The notes beneath the pieces were generated by a model, which was not told where the DNA came from, made no database searches, and saw only the letters and a list, made by a program, of their open reading frames with translations. A DNA stretch of 10,896 bases. Origin: Opitutia bacterium (GTDB lineage Bacteria > Verrucomicrobiota > Verrucomicrobiia > Opitutales > UBA953). This document shows, piece after piece, positions 1 through 6,113 of this stretch. The stretch is from positions 1-10,896 of the forward strand of contig JAJPZB010000015.1 of the NCBI GenBank assembly GCA_021204635.1. Direction: 5' to 3'. The first letter of the stretch is position 1; each line of letters starts with the position of its first letter. The position numbers and the translations under genes are program-made.

Positions 1-72
1 TTTTTTTTTGTGTTCTCCTTGTAAACGGCTTGCCAATTCTTATCCTTCCGCTAAAAAATTTTCCCTTTTTTG

Positions 73-89
73 CCCCCCCCCCCCCCCCC
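73..89. repeat. 17-base poly-C homopolymer
   Basis: There are seventeen consecutive C on the plus strand (G on the tsaD transcript strand), flanked by a T-rich stretch on the left and TAACATG on the right. Tracts like this vary in length by slippage and are also common assembly or sequencing errors, so the exact count is uncertain. No gene is clearly placed in or just beside it in a way that would make it a phase-variation switch. A gene beyond the left edge could still be affected. Confidence 0.85.
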
Positions 90-99
90 TAACATGTCA

Positions 100-131
100 A
101 GCAAAATTTTACAGAAATGTTAAATTTTGCT
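100..131. other. Hairpin: 10-bp AT-rich stem, T-T mismatch, 3-bp ACA/TGT, GAAA loop
   Basis: AGCAAAATTT at 100-109 is exactly complementary to AAATTTTGCT at 122-131. Inside it, after a T-T mismatch (110/121), ACA (111-113) pairs with TGT (118-120) around a GAAA loop (114-117). On the plus strand the loop has the GNRA form, which is unusually stable in RNA. Neither side is followed by a T-run in the reading direction, so it is not a standard intrinsic terminator. It could be a 3'-end processing or stabilising element for a transcript from either side. Confidence 0.6.
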
Positions 132-143
132 CACCACCAACCC
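131..143 (-). repeat. Single outlying copy of the G-rich unit, minus orientation
   Basis: The plus strand reads TCACCACCAACCC, which is GGGTTGGTGGTGA on the minus strand: a good match to the unit seen in the larger arrays. It abuts the right arm of the GAAA-loop hairpin and faces the plus-oriented group that begins at 159. Confidence 0.75.
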
Positions 144-158
144 TCTATGTTGCCGCAC

Positions 159-243
159 GGGTCGGTGGTGAGATTTGGGTTAGTGGTGGCACGGGGTTTG
201 TGGTGGGACTTGGGTCGGTGGTGGAGGTTGGGTTGGTGGTGAG
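159..243 (+). repeat. Array of about five G-rich units, plus orientation
   Basis: Units with the form GGGTYGGTGGTGR start at 159 (GGGTCGGTGGTGAG), 178 (GGGTTAGTGGTGGC), 193 (degenerate, GGGGTTTGTGGTGGG), 212 (GGGTCGGTGGTGG) and 230 (GGGTTGGTGGTGAG). Spacing is 15-19 bases. The group is opposed by a similar minus-oriented group at 258-350, so the two can pair as the arms of a long imperfect hairpin centred near 250. Copies differ by point changes, which suggests an older array than the nearly uniform one after rpe. Confidence 0.8.
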
Positions 244-257
244 GGCGTGGGTCTGTT

Positions 258-350
258 GCCACCACTAACCCACGTCGCCACCAACCCAATTCCCACAACA
301 AACTCTCACCACCAACCCTCCACCACTAACCCAATTCCTACCACCAACCT
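258..350 (-). repeat. Array of G-rich units directly after the tsaD stop, sense orientation
   Basis: Read on the tsaD strand, units lie at 350-339 (AGGTTGGTGGTA), 332-319 (GGGTTAGTGGTGGA), 318-305 (GGGTTGGTGGTGAG), a decayed copy around 303-288, 287-277 (GGGTTGGTGGC) and 271-258 (GGGTTAGTGGTGGC, followed by AACA). The first begins 10 bases after the tsaD stop codon. Geometry and final CAACA match the array after rpe. Four G-runs per intact unit would allow a two-tetrad G-quadruplex in the RNA; this is a prediction from sequence only. Confidence 0.8.
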
Positions 351-360
351 GCCGCCACGA

Positions 361-1410
361 TCAGGGCGTCTCGATTGACAGCGCGGGCGCGAATGATATT
401 GCCTTGGAAAATTCGGGCGGCGGGAGTTGTTTGTCGAACCAGGCGGCAAACGCAATTATGCCGGCATTGTCGCCGGTGTGTTTTGGGTGTGCGAGGAGGA
501 GCGGCACGCGCTTGGAATCTGCGATCTCGCGGCATGCAGCCCGCAACACATTGTTGTTCGACACGCCACCACCGAGCCCGAGGCTCGCGTAGCGTTTTTT
601 TTCAAACTGCACTGCGGTTTTTTCAGCGAGTTGCCTCACGATTGCGGCTTGGTAGTCGGCGCAAATTTCCGGCAGGTTGGTGGCGAGTTCGCCGTCGGAA
701 ATTTTTTCGAGTTTGTAGCGCAGGCTCGTTTTCAGTCCGGAAAAACTGAATCGTGGCTCGCGCTTTATTGCGTCGCCGCTCGGGAACGAAAATTTTCCGT
801 GTTGCCGCGCGAGTTTCGCCTGTTTCTCGATCAGCGCCCCGCCCGGGTATGGCATTCCGAGCAACTTCGCGCCTTTGTCAAACGCCTCGCCCGCCGCGTC
901 GTCAACCGTTTGCGCGAGAATTTTAACCCTGCGATTTTCATCGACTTCGACGAGAAGCGTGTTCCCGCCTGAAACCACGAGCCCGAGGTGCGGGAAAAGT
1001 GCCGCGCACGATTTTTCAAAATTCGCCGGATCGCTTTCGTGGAGCGGGATAAACGGCGAAAATAAATGCCCGCGAAGGTGGTTCGCCGCAATGAGCGGCT
1101 TCCCGAGCGACAACGCAACCGTGCGGGCGAGCGCAATCCCGAGCGCGAGGCAACCCGCGAGCCCGGGACCGCGCGTGACCGCGACCGCGTCTATTGTTGC
1201 CGCGGCCGCCAAAATCTCCGGCGCGACATCGCGCAAAATGAGCGGGAAATTTGTCAAATGCTCTCTCGCTGCAAGTTCGGGCACGACGCCGCCATACTGC
1301 GCGTGGAGCGCGATTTGCGTGCTCACGCGCTCGAGCTCGAGGCCGCGCGCGGAATCAAAAAGCGCGAGCGCGGATTCGTCGCAGGAACTCTCAAATGCCA
1401 AAATTTTCAT
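361..1410 (-). CDS. tsaD: tRNA N6-adenosine threonylcarbamoyltransferase TsaD
   Basis: TsaD transfers the threonylcarbamoyl group from threonylcarbamoyl-AMP (made by TsaC/TsaB-type enzymes) to A37 of ANN-decoding tRNAs, working in the cytoplasm with TsaB and TsaE. The 349-residue protein has the usual family length and its marks in order: FESSCDES at residues 6-13, GGVVPELAAREH at 40-51, the H111-x3-H115 metal pair, SGGNT at 147-151, the D170-to-K179 block with AGEAFDKG, FSFSGLKTS at 221-229, the glycine-rich GGGVSNN at 280-286, and DNAGIIA at 314-320, whose Asp is a metal ligand in the family. The ATG lies 6 bases after the hrpB stop. A GGAG inside the end of hrpB, 10 bases upstream, can serve as ribosome-binding site, so the two genes are probably translationally coupled. 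It is the last gene of the minus-strand cluster and is followed at once by G-rich repeats. Confidence 0.97.
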   Translation of the reverse strand: MKILAFESSCDESALALFDSARGLELERVSTQIALHAQYGGVVPELAAREHLTNFPLILRDVAPEILAAAATIDAVAVTRGPGLAGCLALGIALARTVALSLGKPLIAANHLRGHLFSPFIPLHESDPANFEKSCAALFPHLGLVVSGGNTLLVEVDENRRVKILAQTVDDAAGEAFDKGAKLLGMPYPGGALIEKQAKLARQHGKFSFPSGDAIKREPRFSFSGLKTSLRYKLEKISDGELATNLPEICADYQAAIVRQLAEKTAVQFEKKRYASLGLGGGVSNNNVLRAACREIADSKRVPLLLAHPKHTGDNAGIIAFAAWFDKQLPPPEFSKAISFAPALSIETP

Positions 1411-1416
1411 CTCGCC

Positions 1417-4110
1417 TCATCTCCATTCGTGCTTCGGATATCGTCCTTTTAATTCTTTTTTCACGCTTTCATAAGACGTTTTCCAAAACGCGTCGAGGTC
1501 GCTTGTGCGTTGGAATGTGCGCCGCGCCGGCGATTGCACCTCGATGACGAGCGGCACGCGCCCGCCACAGACCCGCAGCTTCGTGCCGTCGGCGTCGTAA
1601 AGTTCTTGGACAGTGGCGGCGACAACGGCCTCGCAGTCTTCCGTGTAGCAAATTTTCGCGGGATGCTTTTTGTGCGGCAGCGAAATTGTGTCGGGGAGAG
1701 TTGCCGCAATTGCCGCCGCCTGCTCGCGCGTTGTCCAGCCGCGAACCGTTTCCCAGACGGGTTTGTTGCGAATGTCTTTATACGATGTTGCGCCGAGGCA
1801 TATTTCTTCCACGAGCATGCGGCGCGCGTCTGCGTCGATTGTTGCAATTTCGAGCTCGGGGCAATGTTTCGCGGCGAAATTGACTTTGCGAATCCACGCC
1901 TCGACGCGGTCGTCCCAGGCTTCGAGCCGTAGGCGACCCGCGAGAATTTCCTCGGCGAGTATCTTGGAGGCTTCGTCGCTCGGGAAGTCCGGCAACAGCT
2001 TTGTTGCGAGAACGAGGCCGCGAAAACTGCGCTCGCGCAAGGTCAGCACGCGCTTCTGCACGGCGTCGTAGCGCACGTTCGTCGCCTCGGAAAATTCGTT
2101 CGGGAAATATTCTCCCAACCACGATTCTTCCACCGCTGTCGCCAAATCGAGGAAAACCGTGACTTCGCCGCGCGTTTGTATTTCGTCAATTTCTGCGGCA
2201 ACAAAGAGCTTCGCGCGTCGCGCGGCACTCGTTTTCCTGAGCTCGCCGACGCGCCCGTGAACGAGGCGGCAACGAAGCGTGCCCTCGTCGATTCTGCGCG
2301 CGAGGTGCGAGACAAACCCGAGCAAGACGCAGCGTGCAATTCTTTGTTGCAGCGGCATTTCTTCTCCCGCCACCACAATGCCGCGCGACAACGATTCCGG
2401 GTCGGTGGTGGCGGAGATTTTTGGGTCGGTGGTGGCGGGTTTGTTGCTGCGGGATGTCAAGCTTTTTGCTTCCGCGATTTTTAAAAATTGCTCCGCGAGT
2501 TTGTCGGCTTGCCGCGCCGCAACAGAGTGGATTCCCCATTTCCTGCAGAACTCGTGGTCGAAATTTTTTCGCCGCGCCATGCCGAGAAGCGTCAGCCGGT
2601 GCGAGAAATCGGAATCAGCCTCGCCGAGAAGTTCGTCGCGCTCGGTGGCGAGGCGTTTGTTGTCAATTTTCAGCATGATGTCGCGGCCTTGCGAGAGCGC
2701 GGCGATCATCGCGATCTGTTGCGAGCAATCGAGTTTTTGCGCGGCAATCATCATGCGCGAGTATCGCGGGTGGAGCGGGAATGCCGCCATTTGCCTGCCG
2801 AGCTCGGTAAGCGCGCCATTGTGGTCGAGAGCGCCGAGGTCGCGCAAAAGCTCTTCCGCGTTGTCGATGGATTTTTGTGGCGGCGCCTCAAACCACGGGA
2901 ATGCCGCCAAATCGTTTATCCCAAAGCTTTTCAGGAGCAGGGCGGTCTCGGAAAGTTCGAGCCGCAACAGTTCGGGAACGTCTCTCGGCGCGCGGGAATT
3001 TTGGTCCGCCCGCGACCACAATCGCACGCAGCGCCCTGGCGCAGTCCGCCCCGCACGCCCCGCGCGTTGGTCGGCGGAACTTTGTGAAATCGGCTCGATC
3101 AGGAGCATGTTTATTCCGCGATGTGGGTCGTGGCGCGCGATTCTCGCCAAGCCGGAATCGATGACGACGCGTACGCCCGGAATTGTCAGCGAGGTCTCGG
3201 CGACGTTTGTCGCGACGACGACCTTTCGCGTCCCTGCCGGCGCGGGCGCGACCGCGCGATCCTGCTCTGCTGCGGAAAGTTCGCCGTAGAGCGGCAAGAC
3301 TGCGCACTGCCTGCCCTCCGGCGTTGCCGCGATTTCCGCAATCGTCTTCGCGATCTCGTAGCCGCCTGGCATGAAAATCAGGAAATCGCCCTCGGGCTCT
3401 TCGTGGAAAACTTTGCGAAAAACGGCGGCGGCGTGCTCCCAAACCGCATAGCGCGGGAGAAAGCCGTTGCGCTGCCGCGCGCCCGCGAAATTGTTTGTCG
3501 CGGCGGAATACTCGATTTCTACGGGAAATGTGCGCCCCGACGCCGTGAGCTTTTCGCAAGGCGCGAGCCATTTTTCCAACGCGGCGACATCGAGCGTTGC
3601 CGACATCACGATGATGAGCAAATCCGGCCGCGTGCTCTCCTGGATTTTGCGCGCCATCGCGAGCGTGATGTCGGAATAGAGATGACGTTCGTGAAATTCG
3701 TCAAAAATCACGGCACCGACATCGTCGAGCGCGTTGTTGTCGCCAATCATTTGCCGCAACAACAAACCTTCCGTAACGAACTTTATGCGCGTTGCTGCAG
3801 ATTCCACGCGGTCGAAGCGGATTTGATACCCGACCTCGTCGCCGAGATTTTGCTCGCGCTCCGCAGCGATTCTCGCGGCGAGCATCCGCGTCGGCAGGCG
3901 GCGCGGTTGCAAGATCACGACCTTTTTCCCCGCCGCCACAATTCCGTCGTCAATCAAAAATTGCGGGATCTGCGTGGATTTCCCTGAGCCCGTGGGCGCC
4001 TGCAAAACCACGCGCCTCGTCGCCGCGCAAACCGCTTTCAGCCGTTCGCGCAACTCAAAAATCGGGAAACTCTCTCGCGGCGTCTCCGCCCGCGAACACG
4101 CAATTTTCAT
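1417..4110 (-). CDS. hrpB: ATP-dependent helicase HrpB (DExH-box, DEAH/RHA family)
   Basis: This is a superfamily 2 DExH NTPase/helicase; the cellular role of HrpB is poorly defined even in well-studied bacteria. Motifs in the 897-residue protein: Walker A APTGSGKST at 38-46, QPRRL at 68-72, Walker B DEFH at 137-140, SAT at 170-172, ATNVAETSLT at 300-309 and QRAGRAGR at 348-355. The C-terminus ends with KKELKGRYPKHEW, the signature of the HrpB C-terminal domain, which separates it from the longer HrpA. It is somewhat longer than the roughly 810-residue E. coli protein. Part of the excess is a linker near residues 550-580 containing two in-frame copies of the G-rich repeat (peptide ATTDP twice, 8 residues apart), just before the MPLQQRIAR segment. 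The ATG follows the methyltransferase stop by 16 bases with no obvious Shine-Dalgarno sequence. Downstream tsaD is 6 bases away. Confidence 0.95.
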   Translation of the reverse strand: MKIACSRAETPRESFPIFELRERLKAVCAATRRVVLQAPTGSGKSTQIPQFLIDDGIVAAGKKVVILQPRRLPTRMLAARIAAEREQNLGDEVGYQIRFDRVESAATRIKFVTEGLLLRQMIGDNNALDDVGAVIFDEFHERHLYSDITLAMARKIQESTRPDLLIIVMSATLDVAALEKWLAPCEKLTASGRTFPVEIEYSAATNNFAGARQRNGFLPRYAVWEHAAAVFRKVFHEEPEGDFLIFMPGGYEIAKTIAEIAATPEGRQCAVLPLYGELSAAEQDRAVAPAPAGTRKVVVATNVAETSLTIPGVRVVIDSGLARIARHDPHRGINMLLIEPISQSSADQRAGRAGRTAPGRCVRLWSRADQNSRAPRDVPELLRLELSETALLLKSFGINDLAAFPWFEAPPQKSIDNAEELLRDLGALDHNGALTELGRQMAAFPLHPRYSRMMIAAQKLDCSQQIAMIAALSQGRDIMLKIDNKRLATERDELLGEADSDFSHRLTLLGMARRKNFDHEFCRKWGIHSVAARQADKLAEQFLKIAEAKSLTSRSNKPATTDPKISATTDPESLSRGIVVAGEEMPLQQRIARCVLLGFVSHLARRIDEGTLRCRLVHGRVGELRKTSAARRAKLFVAAEIDEIQTRGEVTVFLDLATAVEESWLGEYFPNEFSEATNVRYDAVQKRVLTLRERSFRGLVLATKLLPDFPSDEASKILAEEILAGRLRLEAWDDRVEAWIRKVNFAAKHCPELEIATIDADARRMLVEEICLGATSYKDIRNKPVWETVRGWTTREQAAAIAATLPDTISLPHKKHPAKICYTEDCEAVVAATVQELYDADGTKLRVCGGRVPLVIEVQSPARRTFQRTSDLDAFWKTSYESVKKELKGRYPKHEWR
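2399..2435 (+). repeat. Two copies of the G-rich unit inside hrpB, in frame
   Basis: GGGTCGGTGGTGG occurs identically at 2399-2411 and 2423-2435, 24 bases apart, followed by a decaying CGGGTTTGTTGCTG stretch. On the hrpB strand each copy reads CCACCACCGACCC and is translated as ATTDP (about residues 559-571). The 24-base period keeps the reading frame. The G-rich strand is antisense to hrpB, opposite to the arrays after tsaD and rpe. The unit is the same variant (GGGTCGG) as copies at 159 and 212. Confidence 0.85.
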
Positions 4111-4126
4111 TTGGACAAATTAAAAA

Positions 4127-5311
4127 TCAACGATTGTGTGCGCGGGCATTTTTTTTGCGAGAAGGGGGTTTATCTTCGTGCAAAGCCAGAACAACCTCGT
4201 TTGTCGTTTCTTTTGCATGAACGACCGAGAACGGAACGTCGTCGAACTCGCTCAGACGTTTTTTTGCAACATCAATGGCGACATCGGATTCATCTATTCC
4301 AATCCATCGGCGGTGGAGTTTTTGGGCAGCGGCAAGAGTTGTTCCGGAGCCGCAGAAGAAATCCATTATCAAACTTCCGGCGTTAGATGATGCCGAAATT
4401 ATTGAAGCGAGCATGTCGCTGTTTTTTTCTGTTGGGTAAATCGGATATTGGGGATCTTTGAACTCCCAAATGTCTTGCATTTTTTTTCCCTGCTTCGAGT
4501 CTGCGAATATTTTTCGGCGCGGGTTTCCGGTTTGAGACCACTCTATTTCGCCGGCTTTGTCCAATTTTTCAAGCTCGGCGGGGGCGGAGCGCCAGTGACG
4601 CCCCGGCGGAGGGAGCAAGCCCTTGAATCGTCCACCTGTCGGGCCATTGCGCGTTTCCCCCGGCGCATGTAAGGGGATTGTCGTGTAGGCGCGTCCAGCG
4701 GCGTCAATTTTTGGGAACAGGCGAGCCAGATCGTCGTCTGAGTATCCTGTGCACGGATCATTCCAAATCGGATTATCCGTTTTGGAATAAAACAAAATTA
4801 AATCTTTTATATTACCGTATGCTTTACGTGAAAAATTTTTGGGATTGCATTTTATTCTCGTGATGTCGTTTCGGAAATTTTCTATCCCAAAGATTTCATC
4901 CATGAGCACTTTGACGTAGTGCCCAATTTTGTAGTCGATGTGTAAATATATTGAACCCTGCTGCGAGAGAAGTTCACGTGCGAAAATCAGTCTTTCCCTC
5001 AAAAATTCGAGAAATTCCGCGCCGGTTCTTCTGTCGGCATAGGCGAGAGCATCCGATTTCCTCGCGCTGATCGTGCTCACCCTTTCTTTTCCGAGCATAA
5101 AATCAGAATTCGTCGAGAACGGCGGGTCGATGTATATAAGATCAATGTTGCCGCAAATTTCGGGGGTTTCCCACAGCGCCCGCAAGACGGGGAGATTATC
5201 TCCGAGGATTAAGGCGTTTTCTTCCGGCGAAAATCCGTATAGTTTTGCGACAGGCGTAGCGGAAAGAATTTCGCGTTTATCTTTTTTCCCTTCGTATGAA
5301 ATGTGCGGCAT
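4127..5311 (-). CDS. Site-specific DNA methyltransferase (beta-class, adenine-N6 or cytosine-N4) of a type II restriction-modification system
   Basis: This enzyme transfers a methyl group from S-adenosylmethionine to an exocyclic amino group in DNA and would protect the host from the endonuclease encoded just upstream. The catalytic motif IV (IDPPF, residues 61-65) precedes motif X (YPTEKNSDML, 292-301) and the SAM-binding motif I (FFCGSGTT, 318-325), the order of the beta class. DPPF and the Mod-like layout favour N6-adenine, but N4-cytosine cannot be excluded. Between them lies a block with LHAPGETRNG and LLPPPGRHW (about 214-240), common in Mod-like enzymes and probably part of target recognition. 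The length of 394 residues is normal and all motifs are intact. The last 30 residues are basic. The ATG lies 4 bases after the endonuclease stop, so coupled translation is likely. Base composition is lower in G+C than in hrpB or pyrB (17 of 60 bases G or C at 4801-4860), suggesting transfer. The recognition site cannot be read from the sequence. Confidence 0.92.
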   Translation of the reverse strand: MPHISYEGKKDKREILSATPVAKLYGFSPEENALILGDNLPVLRALWETPEICGNIDLIYIDPPFSTNSDFMLGKERVSTISARKSDALAYADRRTGAEFLEFLRERLIFARELLSQQGSIYLHIDYKIGHYVKVLMDEIFGIENFRNDITRIKCNPKNFSRKAYGNIKDLILFYSKTDNPIWNDPCTGYSDDDLARLFPKIDAAGRAYTTIPLHAPGETRNGPTGGRFKGLLPPPGRHWRSAPAELEKLDKAGEIEWSQTGNPRRKIFADSKQGKKMQDIWEFKDPQYPIYPTEKNSDMLASIISASSNAGSLIMDFFCGSGTTLAAAQKLHRRWIGIDESDVAIDVAKKRLSEFDDVPFSVVHAKETTNEVVLALHEDKPPSRKKNARAHNR

Positions 5312-5315
5312 GAAA

Positions 5316-6095
5316 TTAAAGCGAATTTAGGAAATCGCGCAGGCATAGCGCGCTCATGATATATGCGTTTTCCTGCGTGATTTGTTTGAATAATTTGTCT
5401 CTGCTCCGGATATAGCAAACGCCATCGGCGATGACGATTTTTTCGGCATTCCCTTCGATTGGAGTTCGCAGCGTTGCGAGAGCATCCACCAATTGCGCGT
5501 TTTGATGACCACCAAAATCCGTGAGAAATTTTGCCTCGCCAACAATGATTTTGCCTCTTATGCGGGCAACGAAATCTATGCCTTTGGGGCGGGAATAATT
5601 GATGCTTTCGGCGCACCAATTGGCAGCCTGGGTGTCGCTTGCGTCCATGACGGCATCGCGATTTGTCTTTGAAAATTCTTGCGGCGAGAGCACAGGAAAG
5701 CCGAGAGAGCCCTTTTTCAACCAGTTCCTGAAAAGTGGACCGATTTGGCGATTCGTTTCTTTGGGCGCTTCGCAGCGTTTCCTTACTTCCGAAATTCCCA
5801 ACTCATACAAGCGACCGCAAATTCGGGCGATTGTATGAGGGTTGCGCTCTATCGCGGAGGGATCTTTTCGTAGATATGGCACGTAAGAATCTTTTACGGG
5901 AAACAAATCTAACGCTAACAGGGAACGCACCAAATCTGCGTCGGATCTCGCTTGAAAATTTTTCTCCACGACTGCCCACAGCGCTTCGTCTAATTCTCGG
6001 CTTAATTCGGGGCAAAGCGGATAGACTCTGAAAAGTTCGTCTAAGTAGTTTCGCTGGTTTGCGAAATCGATGCTTCGTTGCGTCCAAAAATTCAT
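5316..6095 (-). CDS. Type II restriction endonuclease, PD-(D/E)XK fold, possibly Tsp45I-like
   Basis: This is probably the nuclease partner of the methyltransferase, cutting unmethylated DNA at a shared site. The 259-residue protein is mostly helical for its first 150 residues. The core then shows KGIDFVARIRGKIIVGEAKF, in which D174 and the E187-A-K189 triad fit the PD-(D/E)XK active site. The following LTDFGGHQNAQ (191-201) is a conserved-looking block that I associate from memory with Tsp45I-type enzymes; that assignment is unverified. A short beta-rich end (KIVIADGVCYI) completes the fold. The start ATG at 6095 is 18 bases after the pyrB stop, without a clear Shine-Dalgarno sequence, and the methyltransferase follows 4 bases after its stop. 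Nuclease-before-methyltransferase order with no visible controller gene means expression must be balanced some other way. About 43% G+C in a 60-base sample, below its housekeeping neighbours. Confidence 0.82.
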   Translation of the reverse strand: MNFWTQRSIDFANQRNYLDELFRVYPLCPELSRELDEALWAVVEKNFQARSDADLVRSLLALDLFPVKDSYVPYLRKDPSAIERNPHTIARICGRLYELGISEVRKRCEAPKETNRQIGPLFRNWLKKGSLGFPVLSPQEFSKTNRDAVMDASDTQAANWCAESINYSRPKGIDFVARIRGKIIVGEAKFLTDFGGHQNAQLVDALATLRTPIEGNAEKIVIADGVCYIRSRDKLFKQITQENAYIMSALCLRDFLNSL

Positions 6096-6113
6096 CGGGC
6101 GTTGGCTTGGGGG

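Larger units (their letters stand above)
1..360. other. Non-coding 3' flank of the tsaD gene cluster
   Basis: No convincing gene is visible in these 360 bases. An open frame on the plus strand (8-268) runs through the C tract and the G-rich repeats; its translation is low complexity and matches no family I know. The stretch holds a run of nine T at the very start, a 17-base C tract, a hairpin with a GAAA loop and two opposed groups of a G-rich repeat, all listed separately. The minus-strand cluster ends at 361, so this is where its transcripts must end. I see no classical hairpin plus T-run terminator here. Confidence 0.7.

Noticed and set aside
8..268. Possible small gene (86 codons, plus strand) at the left edge
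   Set aside because: Its codons come from the C17 tract and the G-rich repeats, giving PPPPP and VGL/VVGL-like repeats. No ribosome-binding site or family match is seen.
131..350. CRISPR array
   Set aside because: The units are short (about 13 bases) with 2-6 base gaps, vary in sequence and reverse orientation; there are no spacers of regular length and no cas genes.
567..581. Repeat-like GCCACCACCGAGCCC inside tsaD
   Set aside because: It encodes the conserved TsaD glycine-rich motif GGGVSNN, so similarity to the G-rich unit is explained by protein constraint. The same applies to the weaker match near 673.
2279..3289. Long plus-strand open frames opposite hrpB (2279-3289 and 3121-3987)
   Set aside because: They lie antisense to a fully supported helicase, their translations are Arg/Ser/Ala-rich with no recognisable motif, and long antisense frames are expected opposite G+C-rich genes.
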